A program made the position numbers and the translations under genes. This document shows positions 1 to 8,071 of a stretch of 64,000 bases of DNA, piece by piece. The notes below the pieces were generated by a model, which searched no databases, was not told where the DNA came from, and saw only the letters and a program-made list of their open reading frames with translations. Positions within the stretch are counted from its first letter, which is position 1; each line of letters starts with the position of its first letter. The stretch covers positions 930,001-994,000 of the forward strand of contig NZ_CP118574.1 of the NCBI RefSeq assembly GCF_028898845.1. The letters run 5' to 3'. The DNA comes from Streptomyces sp. WZ-12 (GTDB taxonomy: Bacteria; Actinomycetota; Actinomycetes; Streptomycetales; Streptomycetaceae).

Positions 1-306
1 TCACTGTCGGACGCGGCGCTGCTGGTGGTGAGCGAGTTGGTGGCCAACGTCCTGCGGCACGCCGCGGAGAAGTCACCCACGGCGGAGGTCACGGTGGAGC
101 GGGGGGTCGGACATCTGGTCGTGGCGGTGGCCGACCATGACCCCCGGCTTCCGGCCATGGAATCCGCAACACCGGGCACGGGGTTGGGCACCGTGCGGGA
201 GCTGGCCGCCTGGTACGACGGGGCGCTCAGCGTGGAGCCCGACTGGACCGGCCAGGGCAAGCGGATCCTGGCCAGTTTCGTCGTCACGGAGGACGATGTC
301 CCGTAG
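1..306 (+). CDS. RsbW-like ATP-binding protein, C-terminal part
   Basis: This is the 3' part of a gene that begins before the window; the frame is open from base 1. The visible protein contains the N-box of GHKL ATPases (VSELVANVLRHA, with the conserved N), followed by a G-rich segment (GTGLGTVRELA) matching the G1/G2 boxes of HATPase_c. Small Streptomyces proteins of this type are anti-sigma-factor serine kinases of the RsbW/SpoIIAB family, or stand-alone ATP-binding regulators that pair with STAS anti-anti-sigma factors. The N-terminal start and the partner genes lie outside the window, so the exact role cannot be assigned. The family call is secure; kinase activity is inferred. Confidence 0.85.
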   Translation, partial: SLSDAALLVVSELVANVLRHAAEKSPTAEVTVERGVGHLVVAVADHDPRLPAMESATPGTGLGTVRELAAWYDGALSVEPDWTGQGKRILASFVVTEDDVP

Positions 307-575
307 CGCTGGGGCGCGTTGGGACCTTCGAGGCGTGCCCCGTCGGGCGCGGTACCGGGCGTCGAAGTGGGGCGAGTGGGCGGTCAGCTTGTCCAGCAGC
401 TCGATGAGGGTGTGCTGTTCCGTCTCGCTGAGGGAGCCGGCCCAGGCACCCTCGCGTGCGTTGTGCGCGCGGAACGCGGCGCCGATCGCCGCGCGGCCGG
501 TCCCGGTGAGTTCCGGGAACACCGCGCGGCCGTCGTAGGGGGCGCGTTCCTTGGCGAGGAGGCCGTCGTGACTTC
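303..575 (-). pseudogene. MarR-family regulator, C-terminal remnant
   Basis: Read on the minus strand, about 90 codons encode the end of the MarR wing and the C-terminal dimerisation helices (GLLAKERAPYDGRAVFPEL, then a helix containing LSETEQHTLIELLDKL). The N-terminal helices and recognition helix are missing. The frame then runs on antisense into the neighbouring ATPase gene instead of stopping, so the normal stop has also gone. No good start codon or ribosome site precedes the fragment. This is most simply a truncated relic at the edge of the arsenic island. Confidence 0.6.
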
Positions 576-805
576 TGGGGCAACGCCGTGATCGGGTCCT
601 GGTACAAGGAGGCCGCCCCGGTCCTCGAACTCGACGGCAACCCCAGCCCGTCACCGCCCCCGTCCTCGACGAATCGGCCACCGCAGTGGGCGCGGACGGC
701 CTGGGCTGAGCACGAGATCCCCACAACTCCCTGGCCTCCCTCGGACTCACCGCAGCCCGCCGCTGCCGGTTGGTGGTTGTCGTCGGAGTGGTGGACGGGT
801 GGGGC
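576..805. other. Intergenic DNA with no recognisable gene
   Basis: Between the MarR relic and arsI, short open stretches occur on the plus strand (for example around 590-690), but none has a ribosome site, full-length family match or sustained codon pattern. It probably holds decayed coding sequence. I see no promoter or repeat that I can defend. Confidence 0.4.
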
Positions 806-1243
806 TCAGGTGGCGGGCTGACCGTCGGTGCAGCAGGCGTTGTCGCCTTCCAGGGCGGGGGCCTTGCCCATCTGGTCGGCGTCGGCCTTGACGACGTAGA
901 CCTCCCAGGGTTCCCGGCCCGGGCCGTGGACCCAGACCTTGTCCTGGAGGGCGTAGCAGCAGGAGGTGTCGTTCTCCTCGAAGGTGGCCAGGCCGGCTTC
1001 CTTGAGCCGGTCGATGGCGGCGGTGACCAGATCGGTGGAGGCGACCTCGACGCCGAGGTGGTCCAGGCGGGTCTCCTGGTCGGGCTCGCCCTCGATCAGG
1101 ACGAGCTTCAACGGCGGCTCGGTGACGGCGAAGTTGGCGTAGCCGGGGCGGCGCTTGGTCGGTTCGACGCCGAAGAGCTTGGAGTAGAACGCCACCGACG
1201 CCTCAAGATCGGGGACGTTCAGGGCGAGCTGGACGCGGGACAT
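806..1243 (-). CDS. arsI: ArsI/CadI-type organoarsenical/heavy-metal VOC enzyme
   Basis: A 145-residue vicinal-oxygen-chelate protein. The N-terminus (SRVQLALNVPDLEASVAFYS), the His in RLDHLGVEV (about residue 62) and the Glu in EPWEVYVV (about 114) are the expected VOC metal ligands. The paired cysteines C95-C96 in NDTSCCYALQ are the signature of ArsI C-As lyases and CadI proteins, and a second Cys pair lies near the C-terminus (C137-C138). ArsI cleaves trivalent methyl- or aryl-arsenicals to arsenite, which Acr3 can export. The ATG at 1243 is preceded by GAGGAGGG. The gene is divergent from arsR across a palindromic operator, so it is probably arsenite-induced. CadI-like cadmium binding is the alternative; the context favours arsenic. 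Confidence 0.9.
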   Translation of the reverse strand: MSRVQLALNVPDLEASVAFYSKLFGVEPTKRRPGYANFAVTEPPLKLVLIEGEPDQETRLDHLGVEVASTDLVTAAIDRLKEAGLATFEENDTSCCYALQDKVWVHGPGREPWEVYVVKADADQMGKAPALEGDNACCTDGQPAT

Positions 1244-1268
1244 GACGCCCTCCTCATCGCATGACATT

Positions 1269-1299
1269 GCATTGATGCTTGTCGATGCAACCTTGCATC
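1269..1299. promoter_or_regulatory. Divergent arsI/arsR operator region
   Basis: Two inverted repeats lie in the 84-base gap between the divergent starts: GCAT-TG-ATGC at 1269-1278, and a perfect 7-base repeat GATGCAA-CC-TTGCATC at 1284-1299. The position and symmetry fit binding by the ArsR dimer encoded next door, repressing both directions until arsenite is present. Binding is inferred. Confidence 0.65.
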
Positions 1300-1327
1300 T
1301 TGGATCGAAGTTCGTCAACATAGAGGA

Positions 1328-1729
1328 ATGTCGAATCAAGAGCTTGAGGTGCTGGGCCAGGCCCAGGAGTGCTGTCCCGGGCTGCTGACCGCGCCCATGG
1401 ACGAGGGCCAGGCCATCGAGCTGGCGAAGGTCTTCAAGGCGCTGGGCGATCCGGTGCGGCTGCGGCTGCTGTCGATGATCGCCTCCCGGGCCGGCGGCGA
1501 GGTGTGCGTCTGCGATCTGACGCCGGCGTTCGACCTGTCGCAGCCGACGATCTCCCACCACCTCAAGCTGCTGCGGCAGGCCGGGCTGATCGACTGCGAA
1601 CGCCGTGGGACGTGGGTCTACTACTGGCTGCTGCCCGAGATGACCGACCGCCTCGCCGGCATCCTGACCCGCCCGACCGGGCAGCCCCTGCCGAAGACCG
1701 ACCAGAAGCCCGCGGGAGCCACCTCATGA
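1328..1729 (+). CDS. arsR: ArsR-family arsenite-responsive repressor
   Basis: A 133-residue winged-helix SmtB/ArsR repressor. The helix-turn-helix reads DLSQPTISHHLKLLRQAGL (about residues 69-87). Candidate As(III) thiolates are the N-terminal pair C15-C16 (ECCP) and C60/C62 in GEVCVCDL, the latter in the classic alpha-3 position of arsenic sensors. Its stop overlaps the acr3 start (ATGA), so it heads an arsR-acr3-arsC operon. It probably represses this operon and divergent arsI through the palindromes at 1269-1299. It releases DNA when arsenite bridges its cysteines. Family and context agree well. Confidence 0.93.
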   Translation: MSNQELEVLGQAQECCPGLLTAPMDEGQAIELAKVFKALGDPVRLRLLSMIASRAGGEVCVCDLTPAFDLSQPTISHHLKLLRQAGLIDCERRGTWVYYWLLPEMTDRLAGILTRPTGQPLPKTDQKPAGATS

Positions 1730-2844
1730 CCGGGAGGAACACAACGGTGGCCGGACCGGTCGCGGCCCAGATGTCGTTCCTGGACCGCTTCTTGGCCGTG
1801 TGGATCCTGCTGGCCATGGCCGCCGGCCTCGGCCTTGGACGCCTGGTGCCGGGGCTGGGGGACGCGCTGGCGAAGGTGACCGTCACCGGCGTCTCGCTGC
1901 CGATCGCGCTCGGGCTGCTGGTGATGATGTACCCGGTGCTGGCCAAGGTCCGCTACGACCGCCTGGACACCGTCACCCGCGACCGCCGCCTGTTGATCCC
2001 CTCACTGGCGATCAACTGGCTCGTCGGCCCGGCCGTGATGTTCGCCCTCGCCTGGCTCTTCCTGCCCGATCTGCCGGAGTACCGGACCGGGTTGATCATC
2101 GTCGGCCTGGCCCGCTGCATCGCCATGGTCATCATCTGGAACGACCTGGCCTGCGGCGACCGCGAGGCCGCCGCCGTCCTCGTCGCGCTCAACTCCGTCT
2201 TCCAGGTCCTGGCGTTCAGCCTGCTGGGTTGGTTCTACCTCTCGGTCCTGCCCGGCTGGCTCGGCCTGGAACAGACCGGGCTGAACGTCTCGGTGTGGGA
2301 GATCGCCCGCAGCGTACTGATCTTCCTCGGCATCCCCCTGCTCGCGGGGTTCCTCACCCGGCGCCTGGGCGAGAAGGCCAAGGACCGCACCTGGTACGAG
2401 ACGCAACTGGTCCCCCGGATCGGCCCGTTCGCCCTGTGGGGGCTGTTGTTCACGATCGTCGTGCTCTTCGCCCTCCAGGGGGACGCGATCACCTCCCGCC
2501 CGCTGGACGTCGCGCGGATCGCGCTGCCGCTGCTGGTGTACTTCGCCCTGATGTGGGCCGGGTCGATGGCCCTGGGCAAGGCCGTCGGCCTGGACTACCC
2601 GCGGGCGACGACGCTGTCGTTCACCGCGGCCGGCAACAACTTCGAACTCGCCATCGCCGTCGCCATCGCCACCTTCGGCGCGACCTCCGGCCAGGCCCTG
2701 GCCGGCGTCGTCGGCCCCCTCATCGAGGTCCCGGTCCTGATCGGCCTGGTCTACGTCGCGCTGGCCGCCCGCCGCTTCTTCCCCGACAACGCCCTCCACC
2801 CGGCCGCCGAGCCGGCCGGCCTGAAAGAGCCCGCACGTGACTAA
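1726..2844 (+). CDS. acr3: ACR3-family arsenite efflux permease
   Basis: A 372-residue polytopic membrane protein with about ten hydrophobic segments, typical of the Acr3 branch of the bile/arsenite/riboflavin transporter superfamily. Diagnostic segments are MMYPVLAKVRYD and GLARCIAMVIIWNDLACGD. The cysteine in the latter (LARCIAMV) is the conserved Acr3 cysteine needed for arsenite transport. A late segment, FTAAGNNFELAIAV, is also typical. It exports As(OH)3 from the cytoplasm using the proton-motive force. Translation is probably coupled to arsR through a 4-base overlap, and its end overlaps arsC by 8 bases. Confidence 0.94.
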   Translation: MTGRNTTVAGPVAAQMSFLDRFLAVWILLAMAAGLGLGRLVPGLGDALAKVTVTGVSLPIALGLLVMMYPVLAKVRYDRLDTVTRDRRLLIPSLAINWLVGPAVMFALAWLFLPDLPEYRTGLIIVGLARCIAMVIIWNDLACGDREAAAVLVALNSVFQVLAFSLLGWFYLSVLPGWLGLEQTGLNVSVWEIARSVLIFLGIPLLAGFLTRRLGEKAKDRTWYETQLVPRIGPFALWGLLFTIVVLFALQGDAITSRPLDVARIALPLLVYFALMWAGSMALGKAVGLDYPRATTLSFTAAGNNFELAIAVAIATFGATSGQALAGVVGPLIEVPVLIGLVYVALAARRFFPDNALHPAAEPAGLKEPARD

Positions 2845-3265
2845 CTCCCGCAAGCCGTCGGTGCTGTTCGTCTGCGTCCACAACGCCGGACGCTCCCAGA
2901 TGGCCGCCGCCTTCCTCACCCACCTCGGCGGCGACCGGGTCGAGGTCCGCTCCGCCGGTTCCGCTCCCGCCGACACCGTCAACCCGGCCGTGGTCGAGGC
3001 GATGGCCGAGAAGGGGATCGACCTGTCCGCTCAGGTCCCGAAGGTACTGACCACCGAGGCGGTGCAAGCCGCCGACGCGGTGATCACCATGGGGTGCGGC
3101 GACGCCTGCCCCGTCTTCCCCGGTAAGAAGTACCTGGACTGGCAGCTCGACGACCCCGCCGGCCGGGGAGTTGACGCCGTCCGACCCATCCGCGAGGAGA
3201 TCGAACGCCGCGTTCGTGCCCTACTGGACGACCTCGGCATTCCGCCACGCCCGCAGGCGCGGTAA
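2837..3265 (+). CDS. arsC: Arsenate reductase (low-MW phosphatase fold)
   Basis: A 142-residue protein with the LMW-PTPase P-loop CVHNAGRS (C13-x5-R19), followed by paired cysteines C87 and C91 in GCGDACPVFPG and the general-acid loop KKYLDWQLDDPAG. It reduces arsenate to arsenite, the substrate of Acr3. In actinobacteria such enzymes are recycled either by thioredoxin (intramolecular Cys triad) or by mycothiol/mycoredoxin. Retention of both downstream cysteines favours the thioredoxin-type triad, but the two cannot be separated here. The GTG start overlaps acr3, so this is the last gene of the arsenic operon. Confidence 0.93.
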   Translation: MTNSRKPSVLFVCVHNAGRSQMAAAFLTHLGGDRVEVRSAGSAPADTVNPAVVEAMAEKGIDLSAQVPKVLTTEAVQAADAVITMGCGDACPVFPGKKYLDWQLDDPAGRGVDAVRPIREEIERRVRALLDDLGIPPRPQAR

Positions 3266-3758
3266 GCCAAGGCGGCAACGCCCCCTGCACGACCACCGGG
3301 ATGCCCTCCGCAGTGGCCTCCAGGAGGCGACGTCCCGGGTCCGTCCGTGCCGGGCTCCGCGACCCCGTACGGCGGTACCACCGCGACTCGGCGGCCGGTG
3401 ACGCCGAGACCTCCCACCTCGATTGCGCCGTCCAGCGGTGGAGGACCACACCGCCACCCGGCACCGCCCACGTCTACCTCGCCACCGACGGCCGCCGCCG
3501 CAGCCACCGACCGCTCATCTTCGCTGACAGGTTCAACTAAGGGCCCAGCGACCTCGACGGGCTGTGAACGTTCTTCGACAGGCCGACGGGAACCGGCTCC
3601 TCACCTCCGCGAGGCCGGCCACGACGCGATCCTGTGCGGCCTCGACGAGCGCCACATCCACATCCAGGCCAACGCCGGGGCCGAGGAACGGCCTTCTCCA
3701 TACCTGCTGCTGCCGGGTGAGAGGTCCAGGCTCCGGTCGTCTCCCGGCCCGGGCGAGG
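3266..3758. other. Gene-poor stretch with probable decayed coding sequence
   Basis: Nearly 500 bases downstream of arsC contain no ORF with a ribosome site or recognisable family. Short open plus-strand stretches near 3390-3540 and 3600-3720 have a partly protein-like composition but change frame and have no intact start. I read this as degraded sequence at the arsenic island border. Confidence 0.4.
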
Positions 3759-4226
3759 TCAGGCAAGCTCCAGTTCGCCGACGCGTTGGTCTCCGCTCAT
3801 CTCCCCGGTCAGCCGGAATCCCAGGCGGAGGTAGAAGTCCTCGGGGCCGTCGTCGCCGGGATGCCAACTGGCCGTCAGGCGGCCGCCGCCACGGCGCTTG
3901 ATCTCGGCGGCCACCGCGCGGACGGCGAACCGGCCGTAGCCGCGGCCCTGTTCGCCGGCCGCGATGTTCAGGCGCCACAGCCCGGAGCGGATGTCGGTGG
4001 TGCCATCGCCGGCGAAGTCGATGTCGAAGAAGGCCATCAGGAAGCCGACGAGCCGGTCACCGTCGAAGATCAACCGGGGCCAGGCAACGCCGGGATGCGG
4101 ATACGCCTCGGCGAGGGACTTGACAACCGGGGCGACCAAGTGCCCCTGGCCAGGGCGCACTTCCAGGGCGATGGCGGCGTCGAAGTTGTCGGGGGTGATC
4201 TCCGCCAAGCGGAGCGCGGTTGCCAT
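3759..4226 (-). CDS. GNAT-family N-acetyltransferase
   Basis: A 155-residue single-domain GNAT protein. It starts with MATALRLAEITPDNFDAAIAL. The acetyl-CoA-binding motif A is EQGRGYGRFAVRAV (Q-x-x-G-x-G), and the motif B region ends with DFYLRLGFRLTGE. The overall pattern resembles the spermine/spermidine (BltD/PaiA-like) acetyltransferase branch, but the substrate cannot be inferred. The ATG at 4226 was chosen because the family begins there; the open frame extends further upstream without a family match. It has no clear operon partner. Confidence 0.85.
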   Translation of the reverse strand: MATALRLAEITPDNFDAAIALEVRPGQGHLVAPVVKSLAEAYPHPGVAWPRLIFDGDRLVGFLMAFFDIDFAGDGTTDIRSGLWRLNIAAGEQGRGYGRFAVRAVAAEIKRRGGGRLTASWHPGDDGPEDFYLRLGFRLTGEMSGDQRVGELELA

Positions 4227-4411
4227 GCCGGAAGCGTAGGGAAGCCGACCGGAGGAGCCAACGCATTTGCGCTTCCGAGCCTCGCCGTCACCAAGGGCGG
4301 AGCCGACGATCAGCCCACCACCCCCAACCCTCACTTGCACAGGCCGAGTTGGGTCGCGAACACTGGAGTCGCGTATCCCTGCACCGCCAACACCCCTGAC
4401 CCATGGGCCAG

Positions 4412-5371
4412 TTAACCCGTGGCGCGCAGGGTGCGGTGGGCGACGTCACGCAGATGGGCGAGGACTTCGGGGTCGGCGTCCAGGGTGTACGGGGAGTCCA
4501 GGCAGGCGAGGGTCTGGGCGATGCGCGGCAGGGTGTCGTCGGAGGCGTCGACGCGGCAGGTGCGCTCGTCGACGGCCCGGATGCGGGTGGCCAGGCCGCG
4601 GGTGTGGGCGCGGACGTGTGCGGCGGGGGCGTGCACGGTGGCGACGGCACGGTAGCGGGTGGGGGCGGCGGACAGTCGGCTCGCGACGTAGGCGGCGGGG
4701 TCGCCACCGGGGACGGGGCGCGGCGGAACGCGCCGCCCGGTTGGCGTGGCGTCGGCGATGCGGTCGAGGCGGAAGAGACGCCAGTCCTTCTTGTCGAGGT
4801 CGTGCGCGAGGAGGTACCAGAGGTCGCCCGACGCCACCAGATGACAGGGCTCCACCCGGCGCCGGGCCGCGCCGCCGTGGCGGGTGCGGTAGTCGAAGGT
4901 GACGACCTCGTGATCGCGACAGGCCACGGCGAGGGTCGCGAGCAGGCCCGGGTCGGCGCGTGGCCCGCGGGACTCCCACGCGATGCCCGCAACGGATGAC
5001 TGGAGGGCGGTGACTTGGCCGCGCAGGCGACGGGGTAGCACCTGTTCCAGTTTGGCCAAGGCACGCAGGGCGGTCTCTTCGATCCCCGTCAGCCCGCCGG
5101 CGGCGGTGCGCAGGGCGACGGCGATGGCGACCGCCTCCTCGTCGTCCAACAGCAGGGGAGGCAGGTCGCTGCCGGAGGCCAGGCGGTAACCGCCGGCGTG
5201 CCCGCGGGCGCTGTCGACGGGGTAGCCGAGCGCGCGCAGCCGGTCGATGTCGCGGCGGACGGTACGCACGGTCACCGACAGTCGCTCGGCGAGGTCGAGG
5301 CCGGACCACTCTCTCCGCGTCTGGAGCAGGGACAGCAGCCGCAGCATGCGGCCGGTCATGTCGCTCGTCAT
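4412..5371 (-). CDS. DeoR/YafY-type HTH and WYL-domain regulator
   Basis: A 319-residue transcription factor. The N-terminal winged helix reads MTGRMLRLLSLLQTRREWSG and LAERLSVTVRTVRRDIDRLR, and is followed by the GGYRLASG wing. The middle holds a WYL domain (CHLVASGDLWYLLAHDLDKK, then LFRLDRIADATPTGRRVPPR), and a WCX-like C-terminal extension follows. WYL proteins sense small ligands or nucleic-acid pieces. This one is divergent from a dinucleotide-binding oxidoreductase, whose promoter it probably controls. Start candidates are close together (5380, 5371 and 5359); 5371 was chosen by family alignment. Confidence 0.9.
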   Translation of the reverse strand: MTSDMTGRMLRLLSLLQTRREWSGLDLAERLSVTVRTVRRDIDRLRALGYPVDSARGHAGGYRLASGSDLPPLLLDDEEAVAIAVALRTAAGGLTGIEETALRALAKLEQVLPRRLRGQVTALQSSVAGIAWESRGPRADPGLLATLAVACRDHEVVTFDYRTRHGGAARRRVEPCHLVASGDLWYLLAHDLDKKDWRLFRLDRIADATPTGRRVPPRPVPGGDPAAYVASRLSAAPTRYRAVATVHAPAAHVRAHTRGLATRIRAVDERTCRVDASDDTLPRIAQTLACLDSPYTLDADPEVLAHLRDVAHRTLRATG

Positions 5372-5516
5372 GAATTCCATGATGCCGGCGTCAAAGGACA
5401 GGGGCTGTCCGGAATCCCTCCTACCGTGGGCGGAGTCCGCACGGGACATCACGCGACATGGCATGACATGACGCAGCGCAACGGAACAACACGCTTTGCA
5501 TCCGGAGGGATTTCTC

Positions 5517-6236
5517 ATGAAGATCGCTGTTCTCGGCACCGGTGGCGGCGCCCGCTCCCACATCGCCAAGCTGCTGGAGCTGGGCCACGAGGTGGCCGTC
5601 GGCACCCGCGATCCGCAGGCCACGCTGGCCCGCACCGAGCCAGACATGATGGGCAACCCGCCCTTCCAGCAGTTCCTCGCCGAGCACCCCGGCGTCACGC
5701 TGCTGACCTTCGGCGAGGCCGCGGCCGCCGCCGACGGGCTGGTCGTCAACGGCATCGACGGCCACAACGCGGTCGCCGCCCTCACCCCCCTCGCCGACGT
5801 CCTCAGGGACAAGACCCTGATCGACTACGCCGTGCCGTTCGTCTACCAGCACAACAGCGAACACCCCTGGCCGACGCCGTGGGGCGTGATGCCCAAACTG
5901 GACCCGTGCGACACCGACAGCCTCGGCGAGCGGATCCAACGCGCCCTGCCCGACACCAAGGTGGTGAAGTCCTTCGTCACCCAGGAGCAGGCCACCGTGG
6001 TGGACCCGCAGACGGTCGGCGACGGGAACCACACCATGTTCGTCGCCGGTGACCACGCCGACGCGAAGCAGCAGACGACCGGGTTGCTGACGTCCTACGG
6101 CTGGCGGGACGTCCTCGACCTCGGCCCGCTGGTGTGCGCCCGCGGCATGGAGATGTACGCACACCTGCACTCGGCCATCGGCTTCGGCCTGGGGCAACAG
6201 TTCGGCGGCCACTTCGGCATCAAGGTCGTCCGCTGA
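5517..6236 (+). CDS. F420/NADP-type dinucleotide-binding oxidoreductase
   Basis: A 239-residue protein beginning with a Rossmann fold (MKIAVLGTGGGARSHIAKLL), as in the NADP oxidoreductase, coenzyme F420-dependent family (NAD_binding_9/F420_oxidored). The C-terminal half (GMEMYAHLHSAIGFGLGQQFGGHFGIKVVR) matches Streptomyces relatives of reductase proteins lacking a separate catalytic domain. It may transfer hydride between a deazaflavin or NADP and a small substrate; the substrate is unknown. The ATG at 5517 has GGAGGG nine bases upstream. The gene is divergent from the WYL regulator, which probably controls it. Confidence 0.82.
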   Translation: MKIAVLGTGGGARSHIAKLLELGHEVAVGTRDPQATLARTEPDMMGNPPFQQFLAEHPGVTLLTFGEAAAAADGLVVNGIDGHNAVAALTPLADVLRDKTLIDYAVPFVYQHNSEHPWPTPWGVMPKLDPCDTDSLGERIQRALPDTKVVKSFVTQEQATVVDPQTVGDGNHTMFVAGDHADAKQQTTGLLTSYGWRDVLDLGPLVCARGMEMYAHLHSAIGFGLGQQFGGHFGIKVVR

Positions 6237-6303
6237 CCGCCGAGCGCGGCGCGCCAGACCGCCCCTCCCACCGTCCCACCCCCTCTCACCACCGCGAGCG
6301 ACC

Positions 6304-7500
6304 ATGACCGTCCTGCCCCGCATCACCGCCGGCCAGCGCCGCACCCGCCTCATGCACCGTCAACTCCTCGCGCCCGCCGGCCGGGTGCGGACGCCCGAGG
6401 CGGTCGCCGAGGCGCTGGTCGGCCTGCACGCCACCGACCCCGCCACCGTCTTCCTCGCCACGGCCGCCCGCATGCACCGGCCCACCGTCGCCACCATCGA
6501 GCGTGCGCTCTACGCCGACGACGCCACCGCGGGCACCAACGGAACGCCGACGTTGGAGCGCATCCGGTGCATGCGCCGCACCATGTTCGTCCTCCCCGCA
6601 TGCCTGGCCCCGGCCGTCCGGTCCGCGACCGTCCGCGACACCCATCGGCACCGCGCCGACACCCTCGCGAGACTGCGCGACGCGGTCGGTTGGGACGAGC
6701 GCCGTTACGCGGCCGCCGAACAGGCCACGCTCGCCGCCCTCGTGGCCCGCGGCGCGGCCACCGCTACCCAACTCGCCGCGGACGTACCGGCGTTGCGCGA
6801 ACAGCTCGTCACCTCTCCCGGCAAGCCGTACGAGTCCCGGCAGCGCGTCAGCAGCGCCGTCCTGGGGGTGCTCGCCGCCGAGGGCCGCATCCGTCGGGCC
6901 CGACCGGCCGGTTCGTGGACCTCCGCGCAGTTCCGGTGGGCGCCGGCCCAACCCCTGCCACCGATACCGGTGGTCGAGGCCAAGACCACACTGGCCCGCC
7001 ACTACCTCAAGGCGTTCGGCCCGATCACCGTGGACGACCTGAAGTGGTGGACGGGTTGGGGCCTCACCGACGCCCGCAAGGCACTGGCCGCCGCCGGCGC
7101 CCAGGCCGTCGCCCTCGACGACCACGGCACCGGCTACCTCCTCCCCGAGGACCTCGACGCCCCCACCGCGCCCGAACCGGCGGTCGCCCTCCTCCCCGGC
7201 CTGGACCCCACGGCGATGGGTTGGCGCCACCGTGACTGGTACCTCGAACCCGACCACGCCAAGGCCCTCTTCGACCGCAACGGCAACATCGGCCCGACCG
7301 TCTGGTGGAACGGCCGCATCGTCGGTGCCTGGGCCCAACACCCCGAAGGCCACCTCAACCACCGGCTCCTCACCGACCCCGGCCGCGCAGCCCACACCGC
7401 CATCCGCAACGAGATCGACCGTCTGACCGCCTTCCTCGACGGCGCCCGGGTCACCCCCTGCTACCGCACGCCCCTCGAACGCCACCTCGCCGCCGCATGA
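6304..7500 (+). CDS. Winged-helix DNA-binding protein, AlkZ/YcaQ-like
   Basis: A 398-residue protein of the HTH_42 (former DUF1006) family. Recognisable signatures are AVAEALVGLHATDPATVFLA near the N-terminus, YLKAFGPITVDDLKWWTGW in the winged-helix tandem and LLPGLDPTAMGWRHRDWYL near the C-terminus. Characterised relatives (Streptomyces AlkZ and E. coli YcaQ/AlkX) are DNA glycosylases that unhook interstrand crosslinks; others are uncharacterised. I could not confirm the catalytic Q-x-Q/Q-x-D loop by eye, so glycosylase activity is only a family possibility. It lies 67 bases after the oxidoreductase gene and may be cotranscribed with it. Confidence 0.82.
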   Translation: MTVLPRITAGQRRTRLMHRQLLAPAGRVRTPEAVAEALVGLHATDPATVFLATAARMHRPTVATIERALYADDATAGTNGTPTLERIRCMRRTMFVLPACLAPAVRSATVRDTHRHRADTLARLRDAVGWDERRYAAAEQATLAALVARGAATATQLAADVPALREQLVTSPGKPYESRQRVSSAVLGVLAAEGRIRRARPAGSWTSAQFRWAPAQPLPPIPVVEAKTTLARHYLKAFGPITVDDLKWWTGWGLTDARKALAAAGAQAVALDDHGTGYLLPEDLDAPTAPEPAVALLPGLDPTAMGWRHRDWYLEPDHAKALFDRNGNIGPTVWWNGRIVGAWAQHPEGHLNHRLLTDPGRAAHTAIRNEIDRLTAFLDGARVTPCYRTPLERHLAAA

Positions 7501-7566
7501 CCGAGCTCTACCGTGCCGGCCAGGCACGACAGGCACGGCAGGACGCCCGACTGGGCCGCGCGCCGA

Positions 7567-7986
7567 TCACCCGCTCGACTGCGGCCAGTTGTGCTCCGGA
7601 ACGGTGTCAAGGCTGTGCAGGCGGGTGCCGTCAGGGGCGTACGCGTTGAGGAGGTAGCCCCGGTCGAGGCGGACGCCTTCCTTGGAAAGGAAGAGGGTGA
7701 GCGAGTTCGCGATGTCGTCGAAGTTCTGATATCCGCCCTTCTTGTGGGTCCACACGCTCAGCACGGGGAAGCCCTTTTCGCCCTTCGCGTGCCGGATGCC
7801 ATAGATGTCCGCGTCGCCGCCTGCCTGGCGATAGCGTGCGGCCAGTTCCGTGCCGGACCGGGAAGGGGTCGCCGTGGTGGTCGGCGGGCCCGAGGGGCGG
7901 GCATCGCCGACGACATCACAACCGGTGAGCAGAACAGAGAAGGCAAGAAAGCCAATTGACAGGAGTCGCTTCAGTACGCTCGTCAC
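7567..7986 (-). CDS. Putative secreted lipoprotein
   Basis: A 139-residue protein with a lipoprotein signal peptide: basic start (TSVLKRLLSIGF), hydrophobic core and the lipobox LLTGC. A Pro/Ser/Thr linker (PSGPPTTTATPSRSG) leads to a small domain containing YGIRHAKGEKGFPVLSVWTH and a C-terminal LHSLDTVPEHNWPQSSG. I do not recognise the domain. The GTG at 7986, preceded by GGTGGA, gives the best signal peptide; an upstream GTG at 8013 is the alternative. Lsp cleavage and attachment to the membrane outer face are inferred from the lipobox. Confidence 0.7.
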   Translation of the reverse strand: MTSVLKRLLSIGFLAFSVLLTGCDVVGDARPSGPPTTTATPSRSGTELAARYRQAGGDADIYGIRHAKGEKGFPVLSVWTHKKGGYQNFDDIANSLTLFLSKEGVRLDRGYLLNAYAPDGTRLHSLDTVPEHNWPQSSG

Positions 7987-8030
7987 ACTCGCATTTCCAC
8001 CGCCAAGAGGCACGACGGCGTAAGAAAGGC

Positions 8031-8055
8031 AACGCCCCCTCGGGGAGGGGGCGTT
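8031..8055 (-). terminator. Perfect 11-bp hairpin terminator
   Basis: AACGCCCCCTC and GAGGGGGCGTT form a perfect 11-base stem with a 3-base loop, 16 bases downstream of the minus-strand gene at 8072-8479. The minus-strand side is followed by a short pyrimidine run. It probably ends transcription before the lipoprotein gene. Confidence 0.8.
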
Positions 8056-8071
8056 CTTGGCGATCTTTGCT

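Noticed and set aside
73..750. 225-codon minus-strand frame containing the MarR segment as a complete gene
   Set aside because: Only the central part resembles MarR. Both ends are antisense or non-homologous, so it was recorded as a relic.
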